Shown: piece by piece, positions 17,919 to 26,496 of the stretch | How the letters are laid out: each line of letters begins with the position of its first letter | Position numbering within the stretch: position 1 is the first letter of the stretch | Source: Leuconostoc mesenteroides subsp. mesenteroides ATCC 8293 | GTDB lineage: Bacteria > Bacillota > Bacilli > Lactobacillales > Lactobacillaceae | Assembly: GCF_000014445.1 (NCBI RefSeq) | Contig: NC_008531.1 | Location: 403,001 to 467,000 of the forward strand | DNA: 64,000 bases | Direction of reading: 5' to 3' | Notes under the pieces: generated by a model | What the model was told of the DNA's origin: nothing | Databases searched by the model: none | What the model saw: only the letters and a program-made list of their open reading frames with translations | Program-made: the position numbers and the translations under genes

Positions 17919-18887
17919 TTAGACAGCTACGGGCGCTTTAATGGCCGGTTCACTATCGTAATCTAATATTTTGATGTCATCCATCGTATAATCAAACAAT
18001 GATTTAACTTCCGGATTTAGCCATAGTTTTGGTAATTTGTGCATAGGCCGTGACAATTGTTCAGTTATTTGATCAACATGATTATTGTAGATATGCGTGT
18101 CACCAATGGTATGAATAAATTCACCAACTTCGTAGCCAGTTTGAGCTGCCACCATGTGTAGCAACAGTGAATAGCTGGCAATATTGAATGGAACACCAAG
18201 GAAAAAGTCACCAGAGCGTTGATACATTTGCAAACTGAGTTTACCGTCCGCAACATAAAACTGACTAAGTACGTGACAAGAAGGTAAGGGCGCTTGCGGT
18301 GTGGTCTCAGCATTCCAAGCTGTTAAAATGAGGCGACGTGAATTCGGTGTTTCCTTAATTTGATCAATAAGTCTGGCGACCTGATCAACGGTTTCATCAC
18401 CGGCGGTCAGACTATTTGTTTCCCAGCTGCGCCACAATTTTCCATAAACATTTCCAATATAACCAAATTCTTCCTTGAATTCGTCATCATTGAGAATGTT
18501 GTTAACGAAAATGTCTTTTTGTTCTTTGTATATTTTGGCAAAATTTTCATCAGTTTGTGAACGAAGACCAAAATTAGTCATATCGGGACCGGTATATTTA
18601 TCAGATTCAATCCACTTTTTAAACGCCCATTCATCCCAGATATGATTATTGTGTTCAAGTAAGAATCGGATATTATTATCTCCTCTTAAGAACCATAAAA
18701 GTTCACTTTTAATCAAACCAAAGAAAACCTTTTTGGTAGTTAAAAGGGGGAATCCTTCAGCCAGGTTAAATCGCATTTGTGTACCGAACAATGAACGTGT
18801 TCCAGTACCAGTGCGGTCTCCTTTATGTGATCCTTCATCAAGAATCTTTTGTGCGAGGTCGAGATATTGTTGTTCATTTTGAGACAT
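17919..18887 (-). CDS. thyA: Thymidylate synthase
   Basis: Converts dUMP and 5,10-methylene-THF to dTMP and dihydrofolate. The Arg-rich GDRTGTGT start, catalytic Cys204 in LPSCH and C-terminal KAPVAV are intact. At 322 residues it belongs to the long form found in lactobacilli, with an insertion of about 50 residues (about 90-140) relative to the E. coli enzyme. The upstream bases on the minus strand contain no recognisable SD before the only reasonable ATG, and small competing hairpins lie 35-55 bases upstream (see findings). Together with dCMP deaminase on the same strand it forms the dTMP supply route. Confidence 0.95.
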   Translation of the reverse strand: MSQNEQQYLDLAQKILDEGSHKGDRTGTGTRSLFGTQMRFNLAEGFPLLTTKKVFFGLIKSELLWFLRGDNNIRFLLEHNNHIWDEWAFKKWIESDKYTGPDMTNFGLRSQTDENFAKIYKEQKDIFVNNILNDDEFKEEFGYIGNVYGKLWRSWETNSLTAGDETVDQVARLIDQIKETPNSRRLILTAWNAETTPQAPLPSCHVLSQFYVADGKLSLQMYQRSGDFFLGVPFNIASYSLLLHMVAAQTGYEVGEFIHTIGDTHIYNNHVDQITEQLSRPMHKLPKLWLNPEVKSLFDYTMDDIKILDYDSEPAIKAPVAV

Positions 18888-18997
18888 ATGTCAAAATACG
18901 TAATGTGCGCGACTGAATCATTGGCATGCAATGCCTCTAGGCGATTCCTTATCAAACACATTTCCTTTCAAAATTAATCTTTACTTAAAATACTAAC

Positions 18998-19037
18998 GAA
19001 AACCCCATTAAATAGCAAATGATTTAACGGGGTTTTC
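18998..19037 (-). terminator. Terminator after dCMP deaminase
   Basis: GAAAACCCC and TTAAAT pair with ATTTAA and GGGGTTTTC around the loop; minus-strand reading ends in TTTTCG. Together with the gap upstream it separates the deaminase from thyA. Confidence 0.7.
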
Positions 19038-19087
19038 GATGTGATATCTCTTTCTATTGGATTAAAAAACGCTAAGGCATATCGTAT

Positions 19088-19564
19088 TCATACAATGAAT
19101 TGGTTCATATCAATTTGCTGTGCTGTAAGTGCAGAAAGTGGAACTTGTTTTAATTCAATTCCTTTTTGTGCTAATAGTTCTTCGGCAAAGGTATTATTTC
19201 GATAATCTCTCATAAAATAAATTTTACTGATGCCGGCTTGTAAAAGTAATTTAGTACATTGGACGCAAGGTACGTCTGTTACATAAACTTCCGATCCATC
19301 AATTGTTATACCCATTTTTGCTGCTTGCATCAAGGCGTTTTGCTCTGCATGAACTGCTCGAATACAGTGACCGTCAACCATCAAGTCACCAACTTCTGTA
19401 CAGTGAGGCGTGCCAGATACAGAGCCATTGTACCCACTGGCAATAATGCGATGATCACGAACAATAATGGCACCAACGTGTAATCGCGTGCAGGTAGATC
19501 GTGTGGATAAAATTGCTGCTTGTGCAATGAAATATTGATGCCAACTAATGCGTTGATCTGCCAT
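19088..19564 (-). CDS. comEB: dCMP deaminase (ComEB-like)
   Basis: Deaminates dCMP to dUMP, the substrate of ThyA, in the pyrimidine deoxynucleotide route. The zinc motif is HAE at 72-74 with PCVQC at 99-103, and the N-terminal STCTRLHVGAIIV block is typical of the dCMP deaminase family. 158 residues. In Bacillus the gene lies in the comE operon without a proven competence role; here it stands alone, upstream of thyA on the same strand but with a hairpin between. SD AAGGAAG lies upstream of the ATG. Divergent from folD with a 71-base gap. Confidence 0.92.
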   Translation of the reverse strand: MADQRISWHQYFIAQAAILSTRSTCTRLHVGAIIVRDHRIIASGYNGSVSGTPHCTEVGDLMVDGHCIRAVHAEQNALMQAAKMGITIDGSEVYVTDVPCVQCTKLLLQAGISKIYFMRDYRNNTFAEELLAQKGIELKQVPLSALTAQQIDMNQFIV

Positions 19565-19635
19565 GAATAACTTCCTTTATCAAATAAATCTGTTAGAATG
19601 ATAATAACACATTTTTATTTGAAGGAGTAAAAAAT

Positions 19636-20481
19636 ATGACAGAGATTTTAGATGGTAAGGCGGTTGCAAAAACCATCAATGAACAAACAAAAGCACGTGT
19701 GGCTAAACAAAAAAGACCTGTCACTTTAGCAGTTATTTATGATCCTTCAAATGATGGGAGCCAATTATATGTTGGCATGAAGTCACGTCAAGCAGCTAAA
19801 CTCGGAATTGTAACGCGAGATATACCAATCTCAACTGATGCAACAACAGAAAGTGTTATTCAATTAGTAGAAGAGCTAAATGACGATGAAAGTATTACAG
19901 GAATCCTTGTTCAGAGTCCGTTAGCCAAAGGAATTAAAGAACGACAAATTTTTTCTGCTGTGGCACCACATAAAGATGCTGATGGTCTAGGAGCAACAGT
20001 TCAAGGAATGCTATTCGGTGATTCTTTGGAAAATTATACTGTTGCGGCAACGCCTCAAGGTGTGATGACACTTTTGGCGCAATATAATATTTCTTTAAAA
20101 GGAAAAAATGCTGTGGTCGTTGGCCGCTCACAATTATTTGGCAGGCCAATGTTTGCTTTGCTCACTAATGCAGACGCTACGGTAACCTTAGCACACCGCT
20201 ATACTGAACCAACGACCTTAAAGGCACTTTTAAAAAATGCAGATATTGTTGTTGTTGGTGTTGGTATTCCAAACTTTATTCAAGGTGAAGACCTGAAAAA
20301 GGGCGCTACAGTAATCGATGTTGGTATGAACGTTGTTGATGGGAAAGCCACGGGGGATGTAAACTTTTCCTCAGCCCAAGGGATTGCCGGTTATATAACC
20401 CCTGTTCCAGGTGGTGTTGGACCAATGACTATCGCAACGCTGTTAGAAAATACAGTAACACTAGCAGAACAACATCAATAA
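19636..20481 (+). CDS. folD: Methylene-THF dehydrogenase / methenyl-THF cyclohydrolase
   Basis: Bifunctional enzyme interconverting 5,10-methylene-THF and 10-formyl-THF with NADP, feeding both ThyA and purine synthesis. Recognised by the YVGMKSRQAAKLGI block (Lys of the cyclohydrolase site), VQSPL, and the C-terminal VVVGRS and PVPGGVGPMT motifs. 281 residues, normal. SD AAGGAG at 19621-19626. Divergent from the dCMP deaminase gene, whose product makes the ThyA substrate dUMP. Confidence 0.96.
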   Translation: MTEILDGKAVAKTINEQTKARVAKQKRPVTLAVIYDPSNDGSQLYVGMKSRQAAKLGIVTRDIPISTDATTESVIQLVEELNDDESITGILVQSPLAKGIKERQIFSAVAPHKDADGLGATVQGMLFGDSLENYTVAATPQGVMTLLAQYNISLKGKNAVVVGRSQLFGRPMFALLTNADATVTLAHRYTEPTTLKALLKNADIVVVGVGIPNFIQGEDLKKGATVIDVGMNVVDGKATGDVNFSSAQGIAGYITPVPGGVGPMTIATLLENTVTLAEQHQ

Positions 20482-20491
20482 AACGATAAAT

Positions 20492-20527
20492 AAAAAAGCA
20501 TCTGGCATATTTGTCAGATGCTTTTTT
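20492..20527 (+). terminator. Rho-independent terminator after folD
   Basis: AAAAAAGCATCTG / CAGATGCTTTTTT stem with a 10-base loop region, ending in a T-run. Confidence 0.9.
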
Positions 20528-20589
20528 GTGCGAAAAGATATCTAAACTCGTATGATACTGTGAGCTCAAAAAAGAGAAAGGAGTTAATG

Positions 20590-21531
20590 ATGGAAATTGA
20601 TCAATTACTTGATAACGCTGTTGCTGAGGAAGCTAGTGATATTTACATATTGCCCAACGATGATAGGTTTACGATAAAGTTTCATGCTGGTGGTTCAATA
20701 GTAACTCAAGAATATCTGGACAATAAAGCTGCTGAAAAAATGATTTCAGCTATTAAATACCGTGCTAAGATGAATATTTCTGAGCGACGAAGGCCACAAC
20801 TCGGGCGTTTTCAAAAACAGGATATTTGGATACGTGTTTCAACTGTGGGAGATTTTTTGAACCGAGAGACAGTAGTTTTGCGTGTAATTTATCCAGAGCA
20901 CAATACACAAAATTGGTTGGCTGAAAAGCAGTTTGATGATATGAAATTAAAGTTACCTGATTCAGGATTGTTTTTAATCTCAGGACCAACCGGATCAGGT
21001 AAAACAACAACACTTTATCATTTATTAAAAAGCATTGCGGAAAATAAATTAGTATTAACCATTGAAGACCCCGTAGAAATTAATGCCCCAGAGTTTGTGC
21101 AGTTGCAGGTTAACGAGACAGCGGGCATTGACTATACAGAATTAATTAAAGTAGCTTTACGCCACCGACCTGAAATTTTACTAATCGGAGAAATTCGTGA
21201 TGTTAAAACAGCTCAAGCTGTGATACAAGCAGCTTTGAGTGGACATTTAGTATTTAGTACTATTCACGCAATGTCAACAAAAGACGTCGCTTTACGGTTG
21301 TTGGAACTAGGTGTTGATAAAAGTCAGCTCGAAGCAGCATTAACAAAAATTGTTTATCAAAGGTTAGTGCCCACGATAGACAATAAACAAGCAGCTGTTG
21401 CTGATGTTGTAGCAGGAATGCCTTTAAAAGGTTCACCAAAATTTACTAATAGATGGCGAGAAACGCTTGCGGATGCCTTAAAGGAAGGGAAGATAACAAA
21501 TGAAACCTATCAAAAATTTAGCGCGCTTTAA
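20590..21531 (+). CDS. comGA: Competence ATPase ComGA
   Basis: Traffic ATPase (GspE/PilB family) that powers assembly of the competence pilus for DNA uptake, on the inner face of the membrane. Walker A GPTGSGKTT at 132-140, Asp box and Walker B (LLIGEIRD), and the HAMS histidine region are present. It is 313 residues, the short form without N-terminal domains. ATGs occur at 20587 and 20590; the SD AAAGGAG at 20577-20583 favours the second, and a farther in-frame ATG at 20518 lies in the folD terminator. It opens a seven-gene comG operon with overlapping starts. Confidence 0.92.
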   Translation: MEIDQLLDNAVAEEASDIYILPNDDRFTIKFHAGGSIVTQEYLDNKAAEKMISAIKYRAKMNISERRRPQLGRFQKQDIWIRVSTVGDFLNRETVVLRVIYPEHNTQNWLAEKQFDDMKLKLPDSGLFLISGPTGSGKTTTLYHLLKSIAENKLVLTIEDPVEINAPEFVQLQVNETAGIDYTELIKVALRHRPEILLIGEIRDVKTAQAVIQAALSGHLVFSTIHAMSTKDVALRLLELGVDKSQLEAALTKIVYQRLVPTIDNKQAAVADVVAGMPLKGSPKFTNRWRETLADALKEGKITNETYQKFSAL

Positions 21532-22510
21532 TAAGCGGGACCAGGTATTATTTTTTCAAGAGCTGGGTGAGCTACTATCATCAGGATATAGTATCGCACA
21601 GAGCATTGATATCTTAGCTAGTGCACATCAAAAATGGCAATCAATCCTTAGCCAGGTTCAGAAAGGTCTATCAACAGGGCAAACATTCTATCAAGCCCTC
21701 GAGGCATTTATTAGTCCAAATATTTTATTACAATTGCGGTTATCAGACCAACATGGGGATATTTCCAATACACTGGTTCGAATTGGGCAGACCCTTGCCA
21801 AATTTCAGCAACAACAAAGCAAGTTATCACAGGTCATGCGTTATCCAATTATTTTACTGGGTATCCTTGGTTTGTTGTTGATTGGACTAAAATGTTTTTT
21901 ATACCCAATGATCAATCAATGGCGAGAAACTAATCAAGAGGCGATCAATTATCCATATGCATTTATTTTCTGCACCGGTCTCTTAACTTTAACCTTCTTA
22001 ACACTGTGGTTATGGTATTGGCATCATTTATCATCAATTCAACAATTAAATATGCTGGCTAAAGTACCATTTGTGGGGACGATAGTGCGCAGTATTGTTA
22101 CCTATCAAGTTAGCCAACAATTATCAATGTTAATGTTTAGTGGACTAACGTTACCAGAAATTATTGATGAAGTTGCACAACAAAATAATAAATCATACGC
22201 AGTTGCACTTGCACATGATATTCAAAAGCATCTCAAATTGGGAGGCAATATCGAGAGGTATATATTATCACAGTCATTTGTTAATGATTCATTGGCTGGA
22301 TATTTTATTCGTGGTCATAAACCTAAGATACTTGCTCGATATCTCGATTATTATGCAAAAACACAATTTAAATTACTTATGCAACAAACAGACCGTTTTA
22401 TTGGCACGCTGCAACCATTATTTTTTGGTATTATCGGCGTTGCAATTGTTGGTCTGTATATGAGCATGCTATTACCAATGTATCAAACAATTGGAGGACT
22501 ATATCAATGA
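21500..22510 (+). CDS. comGB: Competence pilus membrane platform ComGB
   Basis: Polytopic inner-membrane protein of the type II secretion F family (GspF/PilC), the platform on which ComG pseudopilins are assembled. Two T2SF repeats flank hydrophobic segments at about 115-140, 155-175 and 305-325. 336 residues. Its start overlaps comGA by 32 bases and its stop overlaps comGC (ATGA), a sign of tight translational coupling. Confidence 0.88.
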   Translation: MKPIKNLARFNKRDQVLFFQELGELLSSGYSIAQSIDILASAHQKWQSILSQVQKGLSTGQTFYQALEAFISPNILLQLRLSDQHGDISNTLVRIGQTLAKFQQQQSKLSQVMRYPIILLGILGLLLIGLKCFLYPMINQWRETNQEAINYPYAFIFCTGLLTLTFLTLWLWYWHHLSSIQQLNMLAKVPFVGTIVRSIVTYQVSQQLSMLMFSGLTLPEIIDEVAQQNNKSYAVALAHDIQKHLKLGGNIERYILSQSFVNDSLAGYFIRGHKPKILARYLDYYAKTQFKLLMQQTDRFIGTLQPLFFGIIGVAIVGLYMSMLLPMYQTIGGLYQ

Positions 22511-22818
22511 ATATTTTTAAAAAATCGAAAAAAGCATTTACACTAATTGAAGCAGCAATTGTACTCTTTATTATTAGTTTGTTAATGTTACTTATTTTGC
22601 CAAATTTAAATGCACAGCGTAAACATGCGGTAGAAAACCATGCGACAGCGATGGTATCAACTGTTCAAACACAAATTGATTTGTATCAAAATGATCACCC
22701 CAATCAGGATAATGTGACACTCGCTGCACTAAAGTCAGAAAATTATTTAACTGAGAAACAGTTTCAAAAAGCACAAGATCTTAAAATAACAATTGTTCAT
22801 AATGAAGCACGTAAATAG
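22507..22818 (+). CDS. comGC: Major competence pseudopilin ComGC
   Basis: Predicted main subunit of the competence pilus. Type IV prepilin start: short basic leader, then the cleavage site A-FTLIE (Glu at +5) followed by a hydrophobic helix of about 20 residues. 103 residues, the usual size. It needs the prepilin peptidase ComC, which is not in this window. Overlaps comGB by four bases and comGD by 17. Confidence 0.9.
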   Translation: MNIFKKSKKAFTLIEAAIVLFIISLLMLLILPNLNAQRKHAVENHATAMVSTVQTQIDLYQNDHPNQDNVTLAALKSENYLTEKQFQKAQDLKITIVHNEARK

Positions 22819-23203
22819 TGGGTTCACATTAATCGAGTCAGCTGTAACATTAACGATTGTGAGTTTGCTGCTTTTTGTTGGAGCACAAACATCGGCGCGT
22901 CCCAAAATAGACACGCAACAATGGTTAGCAACATTTCAAACCTACTGGCAAAACGCAAGACTAACGGCACAACATGAACAAAAAACAGTTGAGGTTATTT
23001 TTGATAAGAAGGAGGTGAGATTTAATAATCAAGTACTAGTTTATCCATCAGGTATAAAAAAAGATTCGCAACAAAGAATAAATGTCTTAACAACAGGCTA
23101 TGTTGCACCAACCACAGTGACACTCACAGGAGAACAGACGATAAAACTAATATTTAGTCTTGGAGGAGGAGAATATCGTGTTGAAACAAATAATTCAAAA
23201 TAA
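22802..23203 (+). CDS. comGD: Minor competence pseudopilin ComGD
   Basis: 133-residue prepilin-like protein with the cleavage motif SG-FTLIES and a single N-terminal hydrophobic helix. A TTG at 22793 would add three residues, but the ATG at 22802 is preferred. There is no SD, so translation is probably coupled to comGC, which it overlaps by 17 bases. Assigned by position and the type IV pilin motif; the C-terminal part is poorly conserved in the family. Confidence 0.8.
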   Translation: MKHVNSGFTLIESAVTLTIVSLLLFVGAQTSARPKIDTQQWLATFQTYWQNARLTAQHEQKTVEVIFDKKEVRFNNQVLVYPSGIKKDSQQRINVLTTGYVAPTTVTLTGEQTIKLIFSLGGGEYRVETNNSK

Positions 23204-23390
23204 GCAGTCCGCATTTGTTTTGGCAGAATCAATGTTAGCTTTAATACTAGTATCAGTATGCATGTCATTTGAGTATGAACAAGTTCACCAATTTCATATT
23301 CACAAAAGTAACTTGGAAAGGAAATTAAAAGTTGCAGAACGAGAACGAATTGATGCAATAAATCAGTGGGAAGGGTGTAATGAAAAATGA
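23178..23390 (+). CDS. comGE: Minor competence pseudopilin, ComGE position
   Basis: 70-residue protein with a degenerate prepilin start (SA-FVLAES, Glu at +5) and one hydrophobic helix. Start GTG 23178, six bases after a very strong SD (GGAGGAG at 23165-23171) that itself lies in the end of comGD; the TTG at 23160 overlaps that SD and is rejected. Identity as ComGE rests on its place between comGD and comGF; sequence conservation in this protein is low. Confidence 0.68.
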   Translation: MLKQIIQNKQSAFVLAESMLALILVSVCMSFEYEQVHQFHIHKSNLERKLKVAERERIDAINQWEGCNEK

Positions 23391-23793
23391 TGGGTTTACA
23401 TTGCTAGAAGCCTTGATATCATTGCTTATAGCCGCGTTAGTTTTGACTTCTTTACAATTTGTTGTTCCGTTTTTAAAGCAAATTTCTGATGCTCCAAAGG
23501 CAACAGTCCTGCAAACGATCACGCATCAACTTGAAACTCAAAAATATACCATAACCTCAGCAACATTGACATCAGCTAGACTTAAAAGCTACGAGGGTAA
23601 AGATATGTATCTTGAAGTCAAAAATAATAAATTACAAATAAGTGGCAGTGGTGCGGGTCAGATAATTTTAATGCAGAACGTAACAAATCTAGCGGTGGAT
23701 GATCGCAATAATTATTTGAATTTAACAATTACAACTAACAAAGGTAAATTTTCAAGTATATTGCATTTAAAGAAGACGGTACAAAATGAATAA
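23380..23793 (+). CDS. comGF: Minor competence pseudopilin ComGF
   Basis: 137-residue prepilin-like protein with the cleavage motif DG-FTLLEA, a hydrophobic helix, and a beta-rich C-terminal part typical of ComGF. SD GAAGGG just upstream. It overlaps comGE by 11 bases and comGG by 8. Confidence 0.8.
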   Translation: MKNDGFTLLEALISLLIAALVLTSLQFVVPFLKQISDAPKATVLQTITHQLETQKYTITSATLTSARLKSYEGKDMYLEVKNNKLQISGSGAGQIILMQNVTNLAVDDRNNYLNLTITTNKGKFSSILHLKKTVQNE

Positions 23794-24073
23794 AAAAAAT
23801 GCCTATGTTTTAGTACCAACCATTTTTGTTCTGGGAGCATTAAGCGCGTTATTTATTTTGCAGAATATGGCTTTTAATCAACAGTTGCGGGCACAAACAC
23901 GTTTGATCGAAATAGCAAAAATTGACAAGATACAAATGATTGTCAGTACGCAAGTATACAAAAATAATGAGACCAAATTCAATTTTGATGAGGCTAAAGT
24001 CACCGTTATTAATAAGCAAATAAAAATTGACTTAGGAAAGCGTATATATCAGCGTGAATTGCTTGTGAAATAA
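23786..24073 (+). CDS. comGG: Small membrane protein, ComGG position
   Basis: 95-residue protein with an N-terminal hydrophobic segment (about 7-27) and no clear FTLxE cleavage motif, as is common for ComGG, a pilus-tip component. Last gene of the comG run, overlapping comGF by 8 bases. Function by position only. Confidence 0.62.
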   Translation: MNKKNAYVLVPTIFVLGALSALFILQNMAFNQQLRAQTRLIEIAKIDKIQMIVSTQVYKNNETKFNFDEAKVTVINKQIKIDLGKRIYQRELLVK

Positions 24074-24075
24074 CC

Positions 24076-24104
24076 TTGAAAATTGGTCCTAAAACCGCTA
24101 AAAT
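24076..24104 (+). promoter_or_regulatory. Promoter giving a predicted leaderless mRNA
   Basis: TTGAAA (24076-24081), 17-base spacer, TAAAAT (24099-24104). The expected +1, seven bases after the -10, is the A of the ATG at 24111, and no SD is present. Confidence 0.68.
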
Positions 24105-24110
24105 AAACCT

Positions 24111-25100
24111 ATGACACAAGAAAAAATAGCACAATATTTTGATGCTTTAACTAGCGCTTCACAATCTTTGGTTAAAGACACGAACATCAGTTATATCGAT
24201 GCACTAATTGAGATACTTGAAGATATTAATTCGCAGACTGTCCATCGCGAGTTTGATAAGCCAAGTAACGATGTGGTGCAAATAATACAGTCAACAATTG
24301 ATATGGACTGGTCTTTATTATCACCAGCTGAAAAACGCAAAGCACTACAATTGGCTGTTTTGAAAGCTAATCGTGAAGATCAAACTCCTGCTAATTACCA
24401 GATTACCCCCGATGGAATTGGCTATTTGCTGGCTGATTTTATTAACCAGACAGCTAGGTTACGAGATAATGATACTATTATCGACATGAATGTTGGTTCA
24501 GGTAATCTTTTATGGACAATAAATGAGATGCTAGATGTGACAGTTAAACGCATAGGGATTGATAATGATGAAACACAACTAGCGCTCGCGTCCGCCACAG
24601 ATGAAATAATCAATAGCGATGAAACAACTCTATACAAGGAGGACACCATCAGCATAGAAGAGCCCCCTAAAGCCAAAGTTGTTATAGCTGATTTGCCAGT
24701 CGGGTATTATCCACTCCAGCCAAGTGACAAATTTATAACTCGTAATCAAAATGGGCGTTCCTTCGTTCATCACCTACTTATTGAAAAGTCATTGGATTTT
24801 GTTGCAGATGATGGATGGATATATCTACTTGTACCCGCAAATGTTTTGAACGGCGATGAAGCAAAAAAAGTATTACAATTTGTTACGTCACGGGCACAGC
24901 TAAAAGCATTTCTACAATTACCAAACGAATTTTTCCAAGAGGTGCGTGCAACAAAAGCTATTTTAGTGCTTAAAAAACAAAGGACTAAAAATAATGAAGT
25001 GCTCATGGGCCAATATCCTTCGCTCAAGGATCTAAAATCATTGCAAAATTTTTTGCAAGAAATCAAAGCGTGGGTTAAACTAGAGAATGAACAAAATTGA
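24111..25100 (+). CDS. Class I SAM-dependent methyltransferase (YtxK-like)
   Basis: 329-residue protein of the N6-adenine-methylase-like fold that commonly sits between comG and ackA in lactic acid bacteria. Visible motifs: a SAM-binding glycine block (DMNVGSGNLLW) and a catalytic-loop-like DLPVGYYP in place of NPPY. Target unknown; related B. subtilis YtxK has no established substrate. The gene has its own promoter and no SD, so it is predicted to be read from a leaderless message. It does not look like part of a restriction system, since no endonuclease or specificity gene is near. Confidence 0.8.
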   Translation: MTQEKIAQYFDALTSASQSLVKDTNISYIDALIEILEDINSQTVHREFDKPSNDVVQIIQSTIDMDWSLLSPAEKRKALQLAVLKANREDQTPANYQITPDGIGYLLADFINQTARLRDNDTIIDMNVGSGNLLWTINEMLDVTVKRIGIDNDETQLALASATDEIINSDETTLYKEDTISIEEPPKAKVVIADLPVGYYPLQPSDKFITRNQNGRSFVHHLLIEKSLDFVADDGWIYLLVPANVLNGDEAKKVLQFVTSRAQLKAFLQLPNEFFQEVRATKAILVLKKQRTKNNEVLMGQYPSLKDLKSLQNFLQEIKAWVKLENEQN

Positions 25101-25162
25101 TGTATTCGTGGCATTGTCACTTAGAATTTAGGTAAGGAAGAAAGACAGGTAAAAAGAATATC

Positions 25163-26422
25163 ATGGCTAAAACAATGGCTGTTAACGCAGGTAGTTCATC
25201 ACTAAAGTTTCAATTATTAGAGATGCCTGCAGAACAAGTAATTGCACAAGGTGTTATCGAACGCATTGGTATGGACGATGCAATAGTAACGATTAAATAC
25301 GGTGCAGAAATCAATGCAGAGCGCTTGGTTGGCCATTCAGAAGATGACGAACATATTACTTTGTCCAAAGACGGCAAAGGTAAGAAGTACGAAAACGTTA
25401 CTGCAATTAAAAACCACCAACAGGCCATTAACTTCATGTTGCAAAAGTTAACAGATCTGGGTATTATTAAGGACTTTAATGAAATTACTGGTGTCGGACA
25501 TCGTGTTGTTGCTGGTGGTGAATGGTTTAATCATTCCGTGGTGGTAACAGATGAGGTGCTGGCTAAAATTGATCGTCTTGCAGATTATGCACCACTTCAT
25601 AACCCAGCCAATGCTATGGGAATTCGTGCTTTCCAAAAGCTCCTCCCTGATGCATTGTCAGTGGCGGTTTTTGATACTTCTTTCCATCAAACAATGCCTG
25701 ATGAAAACTTTCTTTATGCCTTGCCATATGAATACTACACGCGTTATGGCGCCCGCAAGTATGGTGCTCATGGTACATCGCACCGATATGTTGCATCGCG
25801 TGCAGCCGAGTTGCTCGGTAAAGATTTAAAAAGCTTGAAATTAATCACGCTGCATTTAGGTGCAGGTGCCTCAATTACGGCTATTAAGGATGGTAAGTCA
25901 TTAGATACTTCTATGGGATTTTCTCCCTTAGCTGGTGTTGCTATGGCAACGCGTTCAGGGGATGTCGATGCTTCGCTTGTTTATTATATTCAAGAACGCG
26001 AAGGACTATCTAACGAAGAGATGTTAAATATATTGAACAAAAAGTCCGGTTTGCTTGGTATTTCGACAATTTCAAGTGATATGCGTGACTTGTTAGATGT
26101 CCAAGACACTAATGAGCATGCTGACATGGCGATTAGAATATTTATTAATCGTGTTGTTAAATATGTGGGACAGTATGTTGCGGAAATGGGAGACGTTGAT
26201 GCTATCGTATTTACAGCAGGAATTGGTGAAAACTCAGTCCCAGTTCGTAAAATGATTATTGATAAATTAAACTACTTTGGTGTGAAATTAGATGAAGAAA
26301 AAAATAATGTTCGCGGCAAAGAAGTTGAAATATCTACGAATGACTCCAAGGTAAAAGCCTTGTTGATCCCAACCAATGAAGAACTAATGATTGCTAGAGA
26401 TGTTGAATCTTTGAAAGCATAG
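25163..26422 (+). CDS. ackA: Acetate kinase
   Basis: Interconverts acetyl phosphate + ADP and acetate + ATP. In a heterofermenter it gains ATP from the acetyl phosphate made by phosphoketolase when an external electron sink spares ethanol formation. ASKHA-fold motifs: N-terminal NAGSSSLKFQL, HRVVAGGE, HGTSHRYV and HLGAGAS. 419 residues, slightly longer than usual. A possible TAGAAT -10 lies at 25122-25127 with an imperfect -35 at 25097-25102 (19-base spacing). It probably has a transcript of its own, since a terminator follows. Confidence 0.96.
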   Translation: MAKTMAVNAGSSSLKFQLLEMPAEQVIAQGVIERIGMDDAIVTIKYGAEINAERLVGHSEDDEHITLSKDGKGKKYENVTAIKNHQQAINFMLQKLTDLGIIKDFNEITGVGHRVVAGGEWFNHSVVVTDEVLAKIDRLADYAPLHNPANAMGIRAFQKLLPDALSVAVFDTSFHQTMPDENFLYALPYEYYTRYGARKYGAHGTSHRYVASRAAELLGKDLKSLKLITLHLGAGASITAIKDGKSLDTSMGFSPLAGVAMATRSGDVDASLVYYIQEREGLSNEEMLNILNKKSGLLGISTISSDMRDLLDVQDTNEHADMAIRIFINRVVKYVGQYVAEMGDVDAIVFTAGIGENSVPVRKMIIDKLNYFGVKLDEEKNNVRGKEVEISTNDSKVKALLIPTNEELMIARDVESLKA

Positions 26423-26442
26423 TTAGATGTAGAGTATGTGGA

Positions 26443-26470
26443 CGGCTAGTGGACAACACTAGCCGCTTTA
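26443..26470 (+). terminator. Terminator after ackA
   Basis: CGGCTAGTG / CACTAGCCG perfect stem, loop GACAA, followed by the weak tail CTTTATTA. Confidence 0.75.
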
Positions 26471-26496
26471 TTACGCTGTAAGAGGTGAGATGAGAT

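Noticed and set aside
18740..18961. 73-codon minus-strand frame covering the thyA start
   Set aside because: SD-like sequence is only one base from its ATG and most of it overlaps conserved thyA codons; kept only as part of the leader observation.
24111..25100. Restriction-modification methylase
   Set aside because: No restriction or specificity subunit nearby, the catalytic loop is not a canonical NPPY, and the comG-ackA context is that of the YtxK-like housekeeping group.
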